DNA of 64,000 nt from CAYSAQ01 sp964429235. GTDB taxonomy: Bacteria > Margulisbacteria > Riflemargulisbacteria > GWF2-35-9 > DYQY01. Below the pieces are notes generated by a model. The model worked only from the letters and a program-made list of their open reading frames with translations, did no database searches and was not told the DNA's origin. Shown here one piece after another: positions 42,303 to 51,141 of the stretch. The number at the start of each line of letters is the position of its first letter. Positions within the stretch are counted from its first letter, which is position 1. The translations under genes were made by a program, and so were the position numbers. The stretch lies in the NCBI GenBank assembly GCA_964429235.1, contig CAYSAQ010000001.1, forward strand, positions 248,001 through 312,000, in the 5' to 3' direction.

Positions 42303-43450
42303 GAAACAAACCTACTCATAAGCTTATAGCCTATAACAGTTTCATCAGAATAAGTTTTAGCACAATTCTCTGTATATTCTGCTCCTTTATTATCTTTCAA
42401 ATTTTTATTGTCATAAATAAGATATGGGACATCATCTCTAGAATGCGTCTTGATCTCAATAGGTGTTGGGTGATCCGGAAGTATCAATAGTTTATACTCT
42501 TCCTGTTTTATCTCAGATAAAATAGTGCCAATTACTTTTTCATCAAAGTCTTCAATAGCTTTTACCTTTAGGTCTAAATCTCCTGTATGCCCAGCTTCAT
42601 CAGGTGCCTCTACATGGATAAACACAATATCATAATCATTTAGAGCATCTAAAGCATACTGCGCCTTACCAACATAGTTGGTATCAACAAACCCCGTTAT
42701 TCCAGGCACTGTAATATAATCCATGCCTGCTGCAAAACCTAAGCCCTTTACCAGGTCTACTGCTGTAATAACCGCGCCTTTAAGCCCATGTTTCGACTCA
42801 AAAGTCGGAATAGATAGTTTGGTTCCTTGACCCCAAAGCCAAACCATATTAGCGCTTATATCTTCAGGCATAACGGTTGCGCTCTTATTCATAATATCTT
42901 TAATTAATGAGGAGTCACTGCCCTTTGGCAGATATCCAGAGATATCTCGCCCTGTTATATCATGTGGGGGAGTTGTTTCTATATTAAAACTTGTATCTGT
43001 GATCTTAAGTAAATTTCTATAACTAACACCTGCATAGAACTCCATATTATCCACATCTGCAATCATCGCATTTAATGATGAAATTGCTTTCTCGCCATCT
43101 TCACTAGAAATATGGCCAGCAGTAAAATCTTTCATCTTATTATCTTCAATGGTAACTAGGTTAGCTCTAAATACTGTATCACTATCAGCTAACTCAACAC
43201 TTTGGGCAACTGCCTCAATAGGCGCTCTGCCTGTATAATAAACTTCAGGATCATAGCCAAACAATGAAAGGTTGCACACATCACTGCCTGGAGGTAACGA
43301 ATCTGGAGTGTTCTTAGCCAAACCTATCTCACCTATTCGGGCTATTAAATCTAGATTAGGGATATTGGCTAATTCTAAAGCCGTTTTACCTTCTTTGCTA
43401 TCTGTAGTCCAACCGGACATACCGTCACCAATGATAACTATGTATTTCAT
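42299..43450 (-). CDS. apgM: Archaeal-type cofactor-independent phosphoglycerate mutase
   Basis: Interconverts 3- and 2-phosphoglycerate. It belongs to the ApgM branch of the alkaline-phosphatase superfamily: VIIGDGMSGW at the start (Asp9 metal ligand), LPPGSDVCNLSLFGYDP with the catalytic Ser56, YTGRAPIEA, HVEAPDEAGHTGD and LPDHPTPI. Length is 383 residues, short of bacterial GpmI (about 510) and typical for ApgM. First gene of the apgM-rseP-tkt-ftsEX run. TATAAT lies 6 nt before the ATG and no Shine-Dalgarno is present. Confidence 0.93.
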   Translation of the reverse strand: MKYIVIIGDGMSGWTTDSKEGKTALELANIPNLDLIARIGEIGLAKNTPDSLPPGSDVCNLSLFGYDPEVYYTGRAPIEAVAQSVELADSDTVFRANLVTIEDNKMKDFTAGHISSEDGEKAISSLNAMIADVDNMEFYAGVSYRNLLKITDTSFNIETTPPHDITGRDISGYLPKGSDSSLIKDIMNKSATVMPEDISANMVWLWGQGTKLSIPTFESKHGLKGAVITAVDLVKGLGFAAGMDYITVPGITGFVDTNYVGKAQYALDALNDYDIVFIHVEAPDEAGHTGDLDLKVKAIEDFDEKVIGTILSEIKQEEYKLLILPDHPTPIEIKTHSRDDVPYLIYDNKNLKDNKGAEYTENCAKTYSDETVIGYKLMSRFVS

Positions 43451-43456
43451 GGTTTT

Positions 43457-43485
43457 ATTATAAATGAAAATAGAGGGTTTGTCTT
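43457..43485 (-). promoter_or_regulatory. apgM promoter, probably leaderless
   Basis: On the minus strand AAGACA (43480-43485; four of six consensus bases), a 17-bp spacer and a perfect TATAAT (43457-43462). The ATG follows after 6 nt. This drives apgM, rseP, the transketolase pair and probably ftsEX. Confidence 0.6.
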
Positions 43486-43497
43486 AAATTAGAACCA

Positions 43498-44763
43498 TTA
43501 ATCTTGAGAATTATATAAACTAGAATTAGAGAGGCCAATCCCCTCCATTTCACGCAACTGCTCATTAATAATTTTCCCCAGATCATCTTTTTTTATATAA
43601 TTTCTTGAAAAATCAAACATTGCTTCTTCAATTACCTTCTTATAGCCAGCTAACTTTGATATTAATTCTATTCTACCTTTTGCCTGATTCTGAGAATCTT
43701 CCATTATGCTTCCAACCTTCTTGATTACAGCTTTTATTTCAGCAGAAGATTTCTCTTCATCACCAACTACGCCTATCTCTTTAAGGTCATTAGCTAAAAT
43801 CAAAAAAGTTGCTTCATCCTCACTTCCATTTACAGTTTGATACCTACAAATAACCTCACAGAGCAAACCCATATCATCTGTATCAACAAGGCTTACCTGA
43901 ATATTAGAATTTGGATTGCTAAATAGATAAACACCTTCCTCTTCTTTCGATTCAAAAAAAGAACCCGTATGAGCAGAATCAATAACTTCTAAAGCAAACG
44001 AAATAGACGAATTTATATACTCTGATATCTGCATTATCAACCTTGCTGTTGATTGATTATGTACTGATGAATCAGCACTTAAAAAACTAAGAGAATTTTT
44101 GTTATCTTTTCTAAATACTTGAATAGCATTCTTAACATCAATAGCTTCTTCCATTGAAACCATTTTTAAAACAGACTCATTCAAGACGCTTAACTCAATA
44201 TGTAAATTATTCATATACGCTGCAAGCTCATCCGACTCAACATAACCGTCATCCCTATACAACTTAGGTAATGTTGACTTTAATCCCATTCCAGCACTAA
44301 ACCTTATAGGCAAATGAGTTTTCTCATTCATTACAGAGATATTGCCAACAAGATGCTCCGACTCATGAAACAAGTGCTGCGTTAACCTCAACTTAATAAA
44401 ATCAAGTTCCTGAATAAACATTTTTGTTGATATGCAAATATTATTATTCCCCAAATCACAATGGTCAAAATCACTTTCTGACATAAATGGAGGAATAACT
44501 ATACTATAATCAAACTCGGCACCAACTCGATTATTGATAAGACTATGAACATTTTGAAACAATGCAGAAACATAGGATTTGTCGTCATTATTTTGGCCAA
44601 TAACTATCGTCCCGTTTGGGATTATCTTAAAATCACTGACACCCAATAGTTGCAATCTTTCACCTATCGCAACCGCAACCTCCATAGGTGATGCTTTTGA
44701 TTGCATTGCCAGAATGATATTCGGAACAATATTTTTACTCATTGCTACTATTTTCTTTCTCAT
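43498..44763 (-). CDS. Putative zinc metalloprotease of unknown family
   Basis: Unrecognised 421-residue protein. The only strong clue is HESEH at 133-137 (inside LTQHLFHESEHLVG), an exact HExxH zinc motif, with a candidate third ligand Glu176 or Glu179 in YVESDELAAYM about 40 residues on, a gluzincin-like layout. No signal peptide or membrane helix is seen, so it is probably cytoplasmic. The remaining C-terminal half is acidic and helical, with no repeats I recognise. It stands alone between apgM and an aminotransferase gene. The start is uncertain: a second ATG lies seven codons in. No clear Shine-Dalgarno is found for either. Confidence 0.6.
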   Translation of the reverse strand: MRKKIVAMSKNIVPNIILAMQSKASPMEVAVAIGERLQLLGVSDFKIIPNGTIVIGQNNDDKSYVSALFQNVHSLINNRVGAEFDYSIVIPPFMSESDFDHCDLGNNNICISTKMFIQELDFIKLRLTQHLFHESEHLVGNISVMNEKTHLPIRFSAGMGLKSTLPKLYRDDGYVESDELAAYMNNLHIELSVLNESVLKMVSMEEAIDVKNAIQVFRKDNKNSLSFLSADSSVHNQSTARLIMQISEYINSSISFALEVIDSAHTGSFFESKEEEGVYLFSNPNSNIQVSLVDTDDMGLLCEVICRYQTVNGSEDEATFLILANDLKEIGVVGDEEKSSAEIKAVIKKVGSIMEDSQNQAKGRIELISKLAGYKKVIEEAMFDFSRNYIKKDDLGKIINEQLREMEGIGLSNSSLYNSQD

Positions 44764-44811
44764 ATATAAAATATGCCCAAAAATAATAAATTTAAACGGA
44801 TTATTTAAAGA

Positions 44812-45957
44812 TTAAAGACTGTCTATAAACTTCTTGATTCTAGCAAGAGCTTCTTTTAGCTCATCCATGCTACAGGCATAGCAACAACGAACATGATCAT
44901 CGATCATTTCACCAAATGCATTACCAGGCACAACAGCTACTCTGCCTTCTTTTAAAAGCCTCATTGCGAAGTCTTCAGCACTCATGCCAAACTTCTTAAT
45001 ACTTGGGAACATATAGAAAGCACCTTCTGGCTTTTCTACATCAAACCCTATCTCTTTTAAGCCTTCATAAAAAAAGTTCCTTCTTAGCTCGTAAGAGTCC
45101 CTCATCCTCTCAAGTTCTGACCGTCCATTACGCAATGCTTCAATTGCCGCATACTGAGACATGATAGGAGCACAAAGAACGTTATACTGTTGAATCTTAA
45201 CCATCTCATCTAATACTTCTTTTGGACAAGCAACATAGCCTATTCTCCAACCAGTCATTGCATAGTTCTTAGAGAATCCATTTAACAAAATTAGTCTATC
45301 TTTAACATATGTTGATGCAGAAATTGGTTCTATATCATAAACCATATCACCGTATACCTCATCAGAAATAAGCCAAAGATCGTGCTTCTTACAGGTTTCT
45401 ATAATATCTACTAATTGTTCCTTTGAGATCATCTTCCCAGAAGGATTACTTGGATAAGAGATAAGAACTGCTTTTGTCTTAGAAGTTACATGTTTTTCTA
45501 ATGTATCACTAGTAAGAAACATTCCATCTTCTCTAGTATCAACCATTACAGGATTTGCTCCAGTCAAAAATGCTAAAGGCTCGTAACAAACGTATCCAGG
45601 TGCAGGAATAATAATCTCATCTCCTGGATCTAACAGTGTTCTAAAAGCCATATCTAACCCTGCCGATACACCAACGGTTATCATTACTTCATCTTGAGGA
45701 TTATAATCTGCATTAAAAAACTTCTTTAGATATTTACTTATTTCTTTTCTAAGATCAAGCAAACCCATATTTGAAGTATAAGAAGTATGCCCTTTCTCTA
45801 AATGAAAGATACCTTGTTCGGTAATCTGCCATGGTGTTGGAAAGTCTGGCTCCCCTACTCCTAAAGAAATAACATCCTTACTGTTAAGGACTAAGTCAAA
45901 AAACTTTCTTATACCTGACGGCTTTACTTGTTTTAATTTTGAAGATAATTCTTTCAT
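44812..45957 (-). CDS. Class I/II pyridoxal-phosphate aminotransferase
   Basis: Fold-type I aminotransferase of 381 residues, most like aspartate/aromatic aminotransferases of the AspB group: SLGVGEPDFPTPWQI, SYPSNPSGKMISKEQL, DEVYGDMVYD, the PLP-binding Lys in GFSKNYAMTGWRIGYV, and a C-terminal Arg in DDHVRCCYA. The exact substrate cannot be read from sequence. It follows an Lrp-type regulator by 8 bp and threonine synthase, so an amino-acid role is likely. AGGGAAAA precedes the ATG. Confidence 0.9.
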   Translation of the reverse strand: MKELSSKLKQVKPSGIRKFFDLVLNSKDVISLGVGEPDFPTPWQITEQGIFHLEKGHTSYTSNMGLLDLRKEISKYLKKFFNADYNPQDEVMITVGVSAGLDMAFRTLLDPGDEIIIPAPGYVCYEPLAFLTGANPVMVDTREDGMFLTSDTLEKHVTSKTKAVLISYPSNPSGKMISKEQLVDIIETCKKHDLWLISDEVYGDMVYDIEPISASTYVKDRLILLNGFSKNYAMTGWRIGYVACPKEVLDEMVKIQQYNVLCAPIMSQYAAIEALRNGRSELERMRDSYELRRNFFYEGLKEIGFDVEKPEGAFYMFPSIKKFGMSAEDFAMRLLKEGRVAVVPGNAFGEMIDDHVRCCYACSMDELKEALARIKKFIDSL

Positions 45958-45965
45958 CGTTTTCC

Positions 45966-46460
45966 CTAGTAAGACAAATTCAAGCGCTGAGAACCTTCTT
46001 GAGCCATTGCCCCCATTACTACACCATTTTCTTTATATTTCTTTAACTGAAAATGCGTTGCAGTAGATATTATTCTATCGATTGTAGACAGCTTGCTAGA
46101 AACAAAAGCTGCAATATTCTTTAATGAAGACCCTTCAATAACTACTAATAAATCATATCCACCACTCATTAAGTATACGGACTTAACTTCTGGAAACTTC
46201 TGCAATCTTTCACCAAGGCTATCAAACCCTTTGTCTCTTTCGGGCGTAACTTTTAATTCTATAAAAGCTGTAACAGTATCGTCTTCTAGTAATTCTTCAT
46301 TAACTACTGCTGAATACTTAAGTATTATTTTCCCATCTTCTAATTCCTTAATCATGTCTTTAACTTCTTGCTCAGACACTCCTAGCATCTTAGAAATATC
46401 TTCGTTTGATAATCTAGAATTCTCTTTTAAAATCTCAGTTAGCTTTTCTTTCATACTCAT
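45966..46460 (-). CDS. Lrp/AsnC-family transcriptional regulator
   Basis: A 164-residue regulator with an N-terminal helix-turn-helix (LTEILKENSRLSNEDISKMLGVSEQEVKDMIKEL) and an RAM effector domain (KSVYLMSGGYDLLVVIEGSSL). Such proteins sense amino acids and form octamers. It lies between thrC and an aminotransferase gene with 2-bp and 8-bp gaps, so it probably belongs to and may control this unit. AGGGG lies before the first ATG. Confidence 0.9.
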   Translation of the reverse strand: MSMKEKLTEILKENSRLSNEDISKMLGVSEQEVKDMIKELEDGKIILKYSAVVNEELLEDDTVTAFIELKVTPERDKGFDSLGERLQKFPEVKSVYLMSGGYDLLVVIEGSSLKNIAAFVSSKLSTIDRIISTATHFQLKKYKENGVVMGAMAQEGSQRLNLSY

Positions 46461-46462
46461 AA

Positions 46463-47509
46463 TTACACCCCTATTATATCTACTATCTCTTGGACAGAGT
46501 TACCTGCCTTATAAGTTTGAGTAGACATCTTTATTGCATTATCTGGATCTTTCAATCCATGCCCTGTCAAAGTACAAACAATAATATCACCATCTTTAAA
46601 CATATCCTTCTTCTTAAGAATACCTGCAACAGATGCTGCAGAAGCTGGCTCACAAAAAACACCCTCTTTAGAAGCTAATATCTTAAACGCTGCCAATATC
46701 TCATCATCAGTAACAGCATCTATCAAACCACCAGATTCATCTCTAGCAGCTTCAGCTTGTTTCCAACTTGCAGGGTTCCCAATTCTAATTGCAGTTGCAA
46801 CAGTCTCTGGATGTTCAAACCGTCTACCCTGTACTATTGGGCTTGAACCCTCTGCTTGAAACCCAATCATTTTTGGCAAAGATGATTTTCCTAATTTATT
46901 ATATTCAGTATAGCCTTTCCAATAGGCAGTAATGTTTCCAGCATTACCTACTGGTAAAGAATGATAAGTCGGAGCATCGCCTAAAGCATCAACAATCTCA
47001 AATGCTGCTGACTTTTGACCCTCTATTCGATAAGGATTGATAGAATTAACCAATTCTATCGGATACTTTTCAGTAACCTCTTTAACTATCTCTAAAGCTT
47101 TATCAAAATTACCTGTGATTTCAATCACTAATGCATCATGCATCATAGCTTGAGCTAATTTGCCTAAGGCAATCTTTCCTTCTGGAATAATAACAACAGA
47201 CTTAATGCCTGCTCTCGCTGCATATGCAGAAGCTGATGCTGAGGTGTTACCTGTTGAAGCACACATAACAGCTTTCATCCCTTTTTCTACAGCTTTAGTA
47301 ACAGCCATAGTCATTCCTCTATCTTTAAATGATCCTGTTGGGTTTAACCCCTCGTACTTAAAATATATTTTCACATCTTTTCCTATCAAAGATGGAATGT
47401 GTACTGCAGGAATCAAAGGGGTGTTCCCTTCATTCAAAGTGATGATCTTTGTTGTATCTGAAACAGGCAGATACGCCCTATATCTATTAATCAATCCCAT
47501 ATAATGCAT
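46463..47509 (-). CDS. thrC: Threonine synthase
   Basis: PLP enzyme converting O-phosphohomoserine to threonine. TLNEGNTPLIPA, the PLP Lys in GSFKDRGMTMAV, CASTGNTSASASAYAARAG, PVGNAGNITAYWKGY and the C-terminal FCEPASAASVAGI identify it. Length is 348 residues, the short bacterial form without the N-terminal extension. Two ATG codons (47509, 47500) have no Shine-Dalgarno; the first lies 6 nt from a TATAAT and is preferred as a leaderless start. Confidence 0.94.
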   Translation of the reverse strand: MHYMGLINRYRAYLPVSDTTKIITLNEGNTPLIPAVHIPSLIGKDVKIYFKYEGLNPTGSFKDRGMTMAVTKAVEKGMKAVMCASTGNTSASASAYAARAGIKSVVIIPEGKIALGKLAQAMMHDALVIEITGNFDKALEIVKEVTEKYPIELVNSINPYRIEGQKSAAFEIVDALGDAPTYHSLPVGNAGNITAYWKGYTEYNKLGKSSLPKMIGFQAEGSSPIVQGRRFEHPETVATAIRIGNPASWKQAEAARDESGGLIDAVTDDEILAAFKILASKEGVFCEPASAASVAGILKKKDMFKDGDIIVCTLTGHGLKDPDNAIKMSTQTYKAGNSVQEIVDIIGV

Positions 47510-47515
47510 GAACCT

Positions 47516-47521
47516 ATTATA
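47516..47521 (-). promoter_or_regulatory. -10 box of the thrC unit
   Basis: Perfect TATAAT on the minus strand, 6 nt before the thrC ATG. The -35 is weak (TTTTCC at 17 bp). Together with the missing Shine-Dalgarno it points to a leaderless thrC-lrp-aminotransferase mRNA. Confidence 0.55.
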
Positions 47522-47559
47522 AAGGGAAAAGATAAAAGGGAAAAGGTAAAAGTATTAGG

Positions 47560-47595
47560 AATAATAAAAATCCCCGCACCAACGGTACAGGGATT
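47560..47595 (-). terminator. Intrinsic terminator of the first pgi gene
   Basis: On the minus strand a 12-bp stem with GU pairs (arm starting AATCCCTG, loop GTT, arm ending GGGGATT; 47569-47595) is followed by TTTATTATT. It lies 8 bp past the stop codon of the pgi gene at 47604 and separates it from thrC. Confidence 0.85.
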
Positions 47596-47603
47596 GAAAA
47601 TCT

Positions 47604-49295
47604 CTATTTTCCTTGTGCTTCACGAACCTTGTTAATCAACGCTAATGTAGAAGGATCATGATCAGGACTAGGCTCATCAGCTTCAAAATCAGCAGCAACT
47701 GCTTTAGCCAATATCTTACCAAGCTCTACTCCCCATTGATCGAAACTATAAACATCCCAAATAATGCCTTGAGTAAATATTTTATGCTCATACATTGCTA
47801 AAAGCATACCGAGTGTTTCCGGTGACAACTCCTCGGCCATCAACATATTACTTGGTTTATTTCCGTCAAAAGTTTTATGAGGGATTAGCTCTTCAGCACA
47901 ACCTTCTGCTCTTAAAGCAGAAGCACTCTTACCAACCATCAGTGCTTCTGCCTGTGCAATTACATTAGCAAGCAAAATAGCTTGATGTCCGGTTAACCCA
48001 TGTTTTTCTTTAAGAGTCGCTATGAAATCTACAGGAATTAATTTTGTTCCTTGATGAATTAACTGATAAAAAGCATGTTGACCATTTGCTCCTGGTTCTC
48101 CCCAAACAATAGGACCTGTCTCCCATTCAACTTGCTCTCCTTGTTTATTTTTACCTTTACCATTACTTTCCATATCTCCCTGCTGAAAATATGCTGCAAA
48201 TCTACTTAACAACTGATTATACGGTAATATTGCGGTAGTCTGTGCACCACGAAAATTGTTATACCAAACACCTAATAAGGCCATAACCACAGGTATGTTT
48301 TTTTCTATTGGAGTATTCAGGAAATGCTTATCCATTTTCTGATATCCAGAGAGTAGCTCAGCAAAGTTCTCTTTTCCTACTGAAATCATTACAGGTAAAC
48401 CAATAGCCGAAGGAGTAGAATATCTGCCACCAACCCAAGACCAAAAAGGAAACATGTTTTCTTTATCTATGCCAAAAGCTGTAACCTTATCCGCTGATGT
48501 AGATGCAGCTACAAAATGCTTAGCGACATCTGTTTCAGTTCTTCCACTCTTTAAAAACCATGTTTTTGCAGAATTAGCATTAGTCATTGTTTCCTGCGTA
48601 GTGAAAGTTTTAGAAGCAATAACAAACATTGTAGTCTGTGGATCACATTTTTCTAATACTGCCGCAAGATCAGCACCATCGACATTGGACACATAATGAT
48701 TAGTTATTCCCTCTTGAGAATAAGGAGATAATGCTTCATTAACCATCTTAGGCCCAAGGTCAGAACCACCAATGCCAATATTCACTATTGTCGTAATCTT
48801 TTTGCCAGTAGCACCTCTCCATTCACCACTTCTCACTTTGTCAGTAAAAACTCCCATTCTGTTCAGCACATCACAAACTTCAGGCATTACATCTTCTTCT
48901 ATTCCATCTATATTTTTAGTAAATATTTGCGACAAAGGAACAAATAAGCCATCTTTCATCTCAACATTTCTTAAAGCGATATGAAGAACTGCTCTTCCCT
49001 CAGTTTTATTAATTTGTTCACCAACAAACATTTTATTAGCCCAACCTTTGACATCTACTTTCTCTGCTAAAGCAAATAATGCTTCCATTATTTCATCATT
49101 AACCTGATTCTTAGAAACATCTACAAATAACTGTCCCAGTTCAAAAGTTAACTTTTCTAATCTATTAGGATCGGCATCGAACTGCGCCTTAATATCCAGA
49201 CCTTCAAATTTAGCTGAGAGCTCTTCAAGAGCTTTCCATTCAGGCAATTCATTTCTGTTTATAGTCTTCCCTACACTTACTACTTTATTCAACAT
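47604..49295 (-). CDS. pgi: Glucose-6-phosphate isomerase, copy 1
   Basis: Interconverts glucose 6-phosphate and fructose 6-phosphate. Family landmarks: NIGIGGSDLGPKMVNEAL, ASKTFTTQETMTNA, VGGRYSTPSAIGLPVM, QQGDMESNGKGKN, WGEPGANGQHAFYQLIHQGT and the C-terminal SFDQWGVELGK. Length is 563 residues, the long E. coli-like form. It is the second of two adjacent, clearly paralogous pgi genes and ends in its own strong terminator. AGGAGAG precedes the ATG. Confidence 0.95.
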   Translation of the reverse strand: MLNKVVSVGKTINRNELPEWKALEELSAKFEGLDIKAQFDADPNRLEKLTFELGQLFVDVSKNQVNDEIMEALFALAEKVDVKGWANKMFVGEQINKTEGRAVLHIALRNVEMKDGLFVPLSQIFTKNIDGIEEDVMPEVCDVLNRMGVFTDKVRSGEWRGATGKKITTIVNIGIGGSDLGPKMVNEALSPYSQEGITNHYVSNVDGADLAAVLEKCDPQTTMFVIASKTFTTQETMTNANSAKTWFLKSGRTETDVAKHFVAASTSADKVTAFGIDKENMFPFWSWVGGRYSTPSAIGLPVMISVGKENFAELLSGYQKMDKHFLNTPIEKNIPVVMALLGVWYNNFRGAQTTAILPYNQLLSRFAAYFQQGDMESNGKGKNKQGEQVEWETGPIVWGEPGANGQHAFYQLIHQGTKLIPVDFIATLKEKHGLTGHQAILLANVIAQAEALMVGKSASALRAEGCAEELIPHKTFDGNKPSNMLMAEELSPETLGMLLAMYEHKIFTQGIIWDVYSFDQWGVELGKILAKAVAADFEADEPSPDHDPSTLALINKVREAQGK

Positions 49296-49397
49296 AAATA
49301 CTCTCCTAATGATTTAATTAATTAATCAGTTAATTATCGGAAGTCATACAGAAAGATACATAGAAATTTTGTGTTATACGGAAGTTATTAGTAAACA

Positions 49398-49420
49398 GCC
49401 CCAACCATATAGGTCGGGGC
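49398..49420 (-). terminator. Hairpin after the second pgi gene
   Basis: GCCCCGACC/GGTTGGGGC pair over nine base pairs with a TATAT loop. The tail on the minus strand is only moderately U-rich (TGTTTACT), so termination may be partial; the seven-T run lies on the upstream side. It lies 8 bp after the stop codon of the pgi gene at 49428. Confidence 0.55.
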
Positions 49421-49427
49421 AAAAAAA

Positions 49428-51053
49428 TTATTCACCTAAATACATGTTAATAAGTGCTGTTGTAGATGGATCGTGATCCTCTGACTTACCATTATCGATA
49501 TCTTCAAGAATATTTCCAGCCAACACTTTACCTAGCTGCACACCCCATTGATCAAAGCTGAGAACTTGCCAAACAATACCTTGTACGAAAACCTTATGCT
49601 CATACATAGAAATTAGCATTCCTAAATTTTTAGGAGATAATTCCTTGATAACAATAGCGGTACTTGGTCTATTACCATGAAAGGTTTTGTGATTAAGCAA
49701 ATCATCAGGACAACCCTCTGCGATTAAGTCCTCAACTGACTTACCATTCATAAGCGCCTCTTGTTGTGCAATAAAATTAGCAATTAATTTATCATGATGT
49801 TGAGTCTTATAAGGATGGGAAGGATTTATACATGCGATAAAGTCACAAGGCACCAACTTAGTTCCTTGATGAATTAACTGATAAAAAGCATGCTGACCAT
49901 TTGTTCCTGGTTCTCCCCATATAAGTGGACCAGTCTGATAATCAACCCATTCTCCATCTCTAGTTGTAAACTTACCATTACTCTCCATATCTCCCTGTTG
50001 AAAATATGCAGGGAATCTTTCTAACCGCTGATCATAAGGAAGTATTGCCATAGATTCAGTGTTTAAAAAATTGTTATACCAAATCCCTAATAGTGCTAAA
50101 TTCATTGGAATATTTTTCTCAGCAGGAGTATTCAAAAAATGTTGATCCATCACATTATACCCGCTTAATAATTCTGCATATGATTCAACTCCAATAGAAA
50201 GCATTATTGCTAACCCAATTGCTGATGTAGAAGAATACCTTCCTCCTACCCAATCCCAGAAAGGAAACATATTATCGGTATCTATCCCAAAAGCTGCAAC
50301 TTCCTTTGAAGCTGTAGAAGCAGCCACGAAATGTTTAGCAACATCATCACTCTTCATAGTCTTTAAAAACCATTCTTTAGCTGTATTTGCGTTCTGCATT
50401 GTTTCTTGAGTAGTAAATGTCTTTGAAGCAATAATAAAAAGAGTCTCTTCAGGATTACATTTATTAAGGGCTTCATAAATATCTTGGCCATCCACATTAG
50501 AAACAAATAAAAAGTTAATATCTTTTATTCTATTCTCTTCAAGAGAACGAACTATCATCTTAGGCCCTAAATCAGATCCACCGATACCGATATTTAATAC
50601 TGTTGTAATCTTTTTGCCAGTAGCACCCTTCCATTCACCACATCTAACTTTATCAGTGAACACTCCCATTCTATCTAACACATCACAAACCTCAGGCATT
50701 ACATCTTTACCATCAACTTTAATAACAGATAGAGGCTGAAACTTTCCATCTACGTATTTAACATTTCTCAACGCAATATGTAAAACCGCTCGATCCTCAG
50801 TTGTATTTATCTTTTCACCAAAAAACATTTTATTTGCCCAAGTCTCAACATCTGATGCTTTAGCAAGATCGTATAAAGCACCCATCACTTCAGAATCAAC
50901 TAAGTTCTTAGAATAATCTAAATACAACTCATCCAAACTTAAACTCATATCCTTTAGACGATTCTTGTCATTTTTAAACTCTTCACTAACAACAATTTCT
51001 TTTACCGATAACTCTTCTAATTTTCCCCACTCATTTGTCTCTGAAACTAACAT
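49428..51053 (-). CDS. pgi: Glucose-6-phosphate isomerase, copy 2
   Basis: Full-length paralogue (541 residues) of the adjacent pgi gene, with the same landmarks: NIGIGGSDLGPKMI, ASKTFTTQETMQNA, VGGRYSSTSAIGLAIM, QQGDMESNGKFTT, WGEPGTNGQHAFYQLIHQGT and SFDQWGVQLGK. Active-site blocks are intact in both, so both may be active. The two differ throughout and have separate leaders and terminators, indicating an old duplication or acquisition rather than a recent one. AGGAGG precedes the ATG. Confidence 0.95.
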   Translation of the reverse strand: MLVSETNEWGKLEELSVKEIVVSEEFKNDKNRLKDMSLSLDELYLDYSKNLVDSEVMGALYDLAKASDVETWANKMFFGEKINTTEDRAVLHIALRNVKYVDGKFQPLSVIKVDGKDVMPEVCDVLDRMGVFTDKVRCGEWKGATGKKITTVLNIGIGGSDLGPKMIVRSLEENRIKDINFLFVSNVDGQDIYEALNKCNPEETLFIIASKTFTTQETMQNANTAKEWFLKTMKSDDVAKHFVAASTASKEVAAFGIDTDNMFPFWDWVGGRYSSTSAIGLAIMLSIGVESYAELLSGYNVMDQHFLNTPAEKNIPMNLALLGIWYNNFLNTESMAILPYDQRLERFPAYFQQGDMESNGKFTTRDGEWVDYQTGPLIWGEPGTNGQHAFYQLIHQGTKLVPCDFIACINPSHPYKTQHHDKLIANFIAQQEALMNGKSVEDLIAEGCPDDLLNHKTFHGNRPSTAIVIKELSPKNLGMLISMYEHKVFVQGIVWQVLSFDQWGVQLGKVLAGNILEDIDNGKSEDHDPSTTALINMYLGE

Positions 51054-51141
51054 ATTTCCTCCTTATTTATCTATATACACATTATTTATTTGATTCCTGT
51101 TATTTTACATCAATCTATTAAATTTGAATATTTGAGTATTT

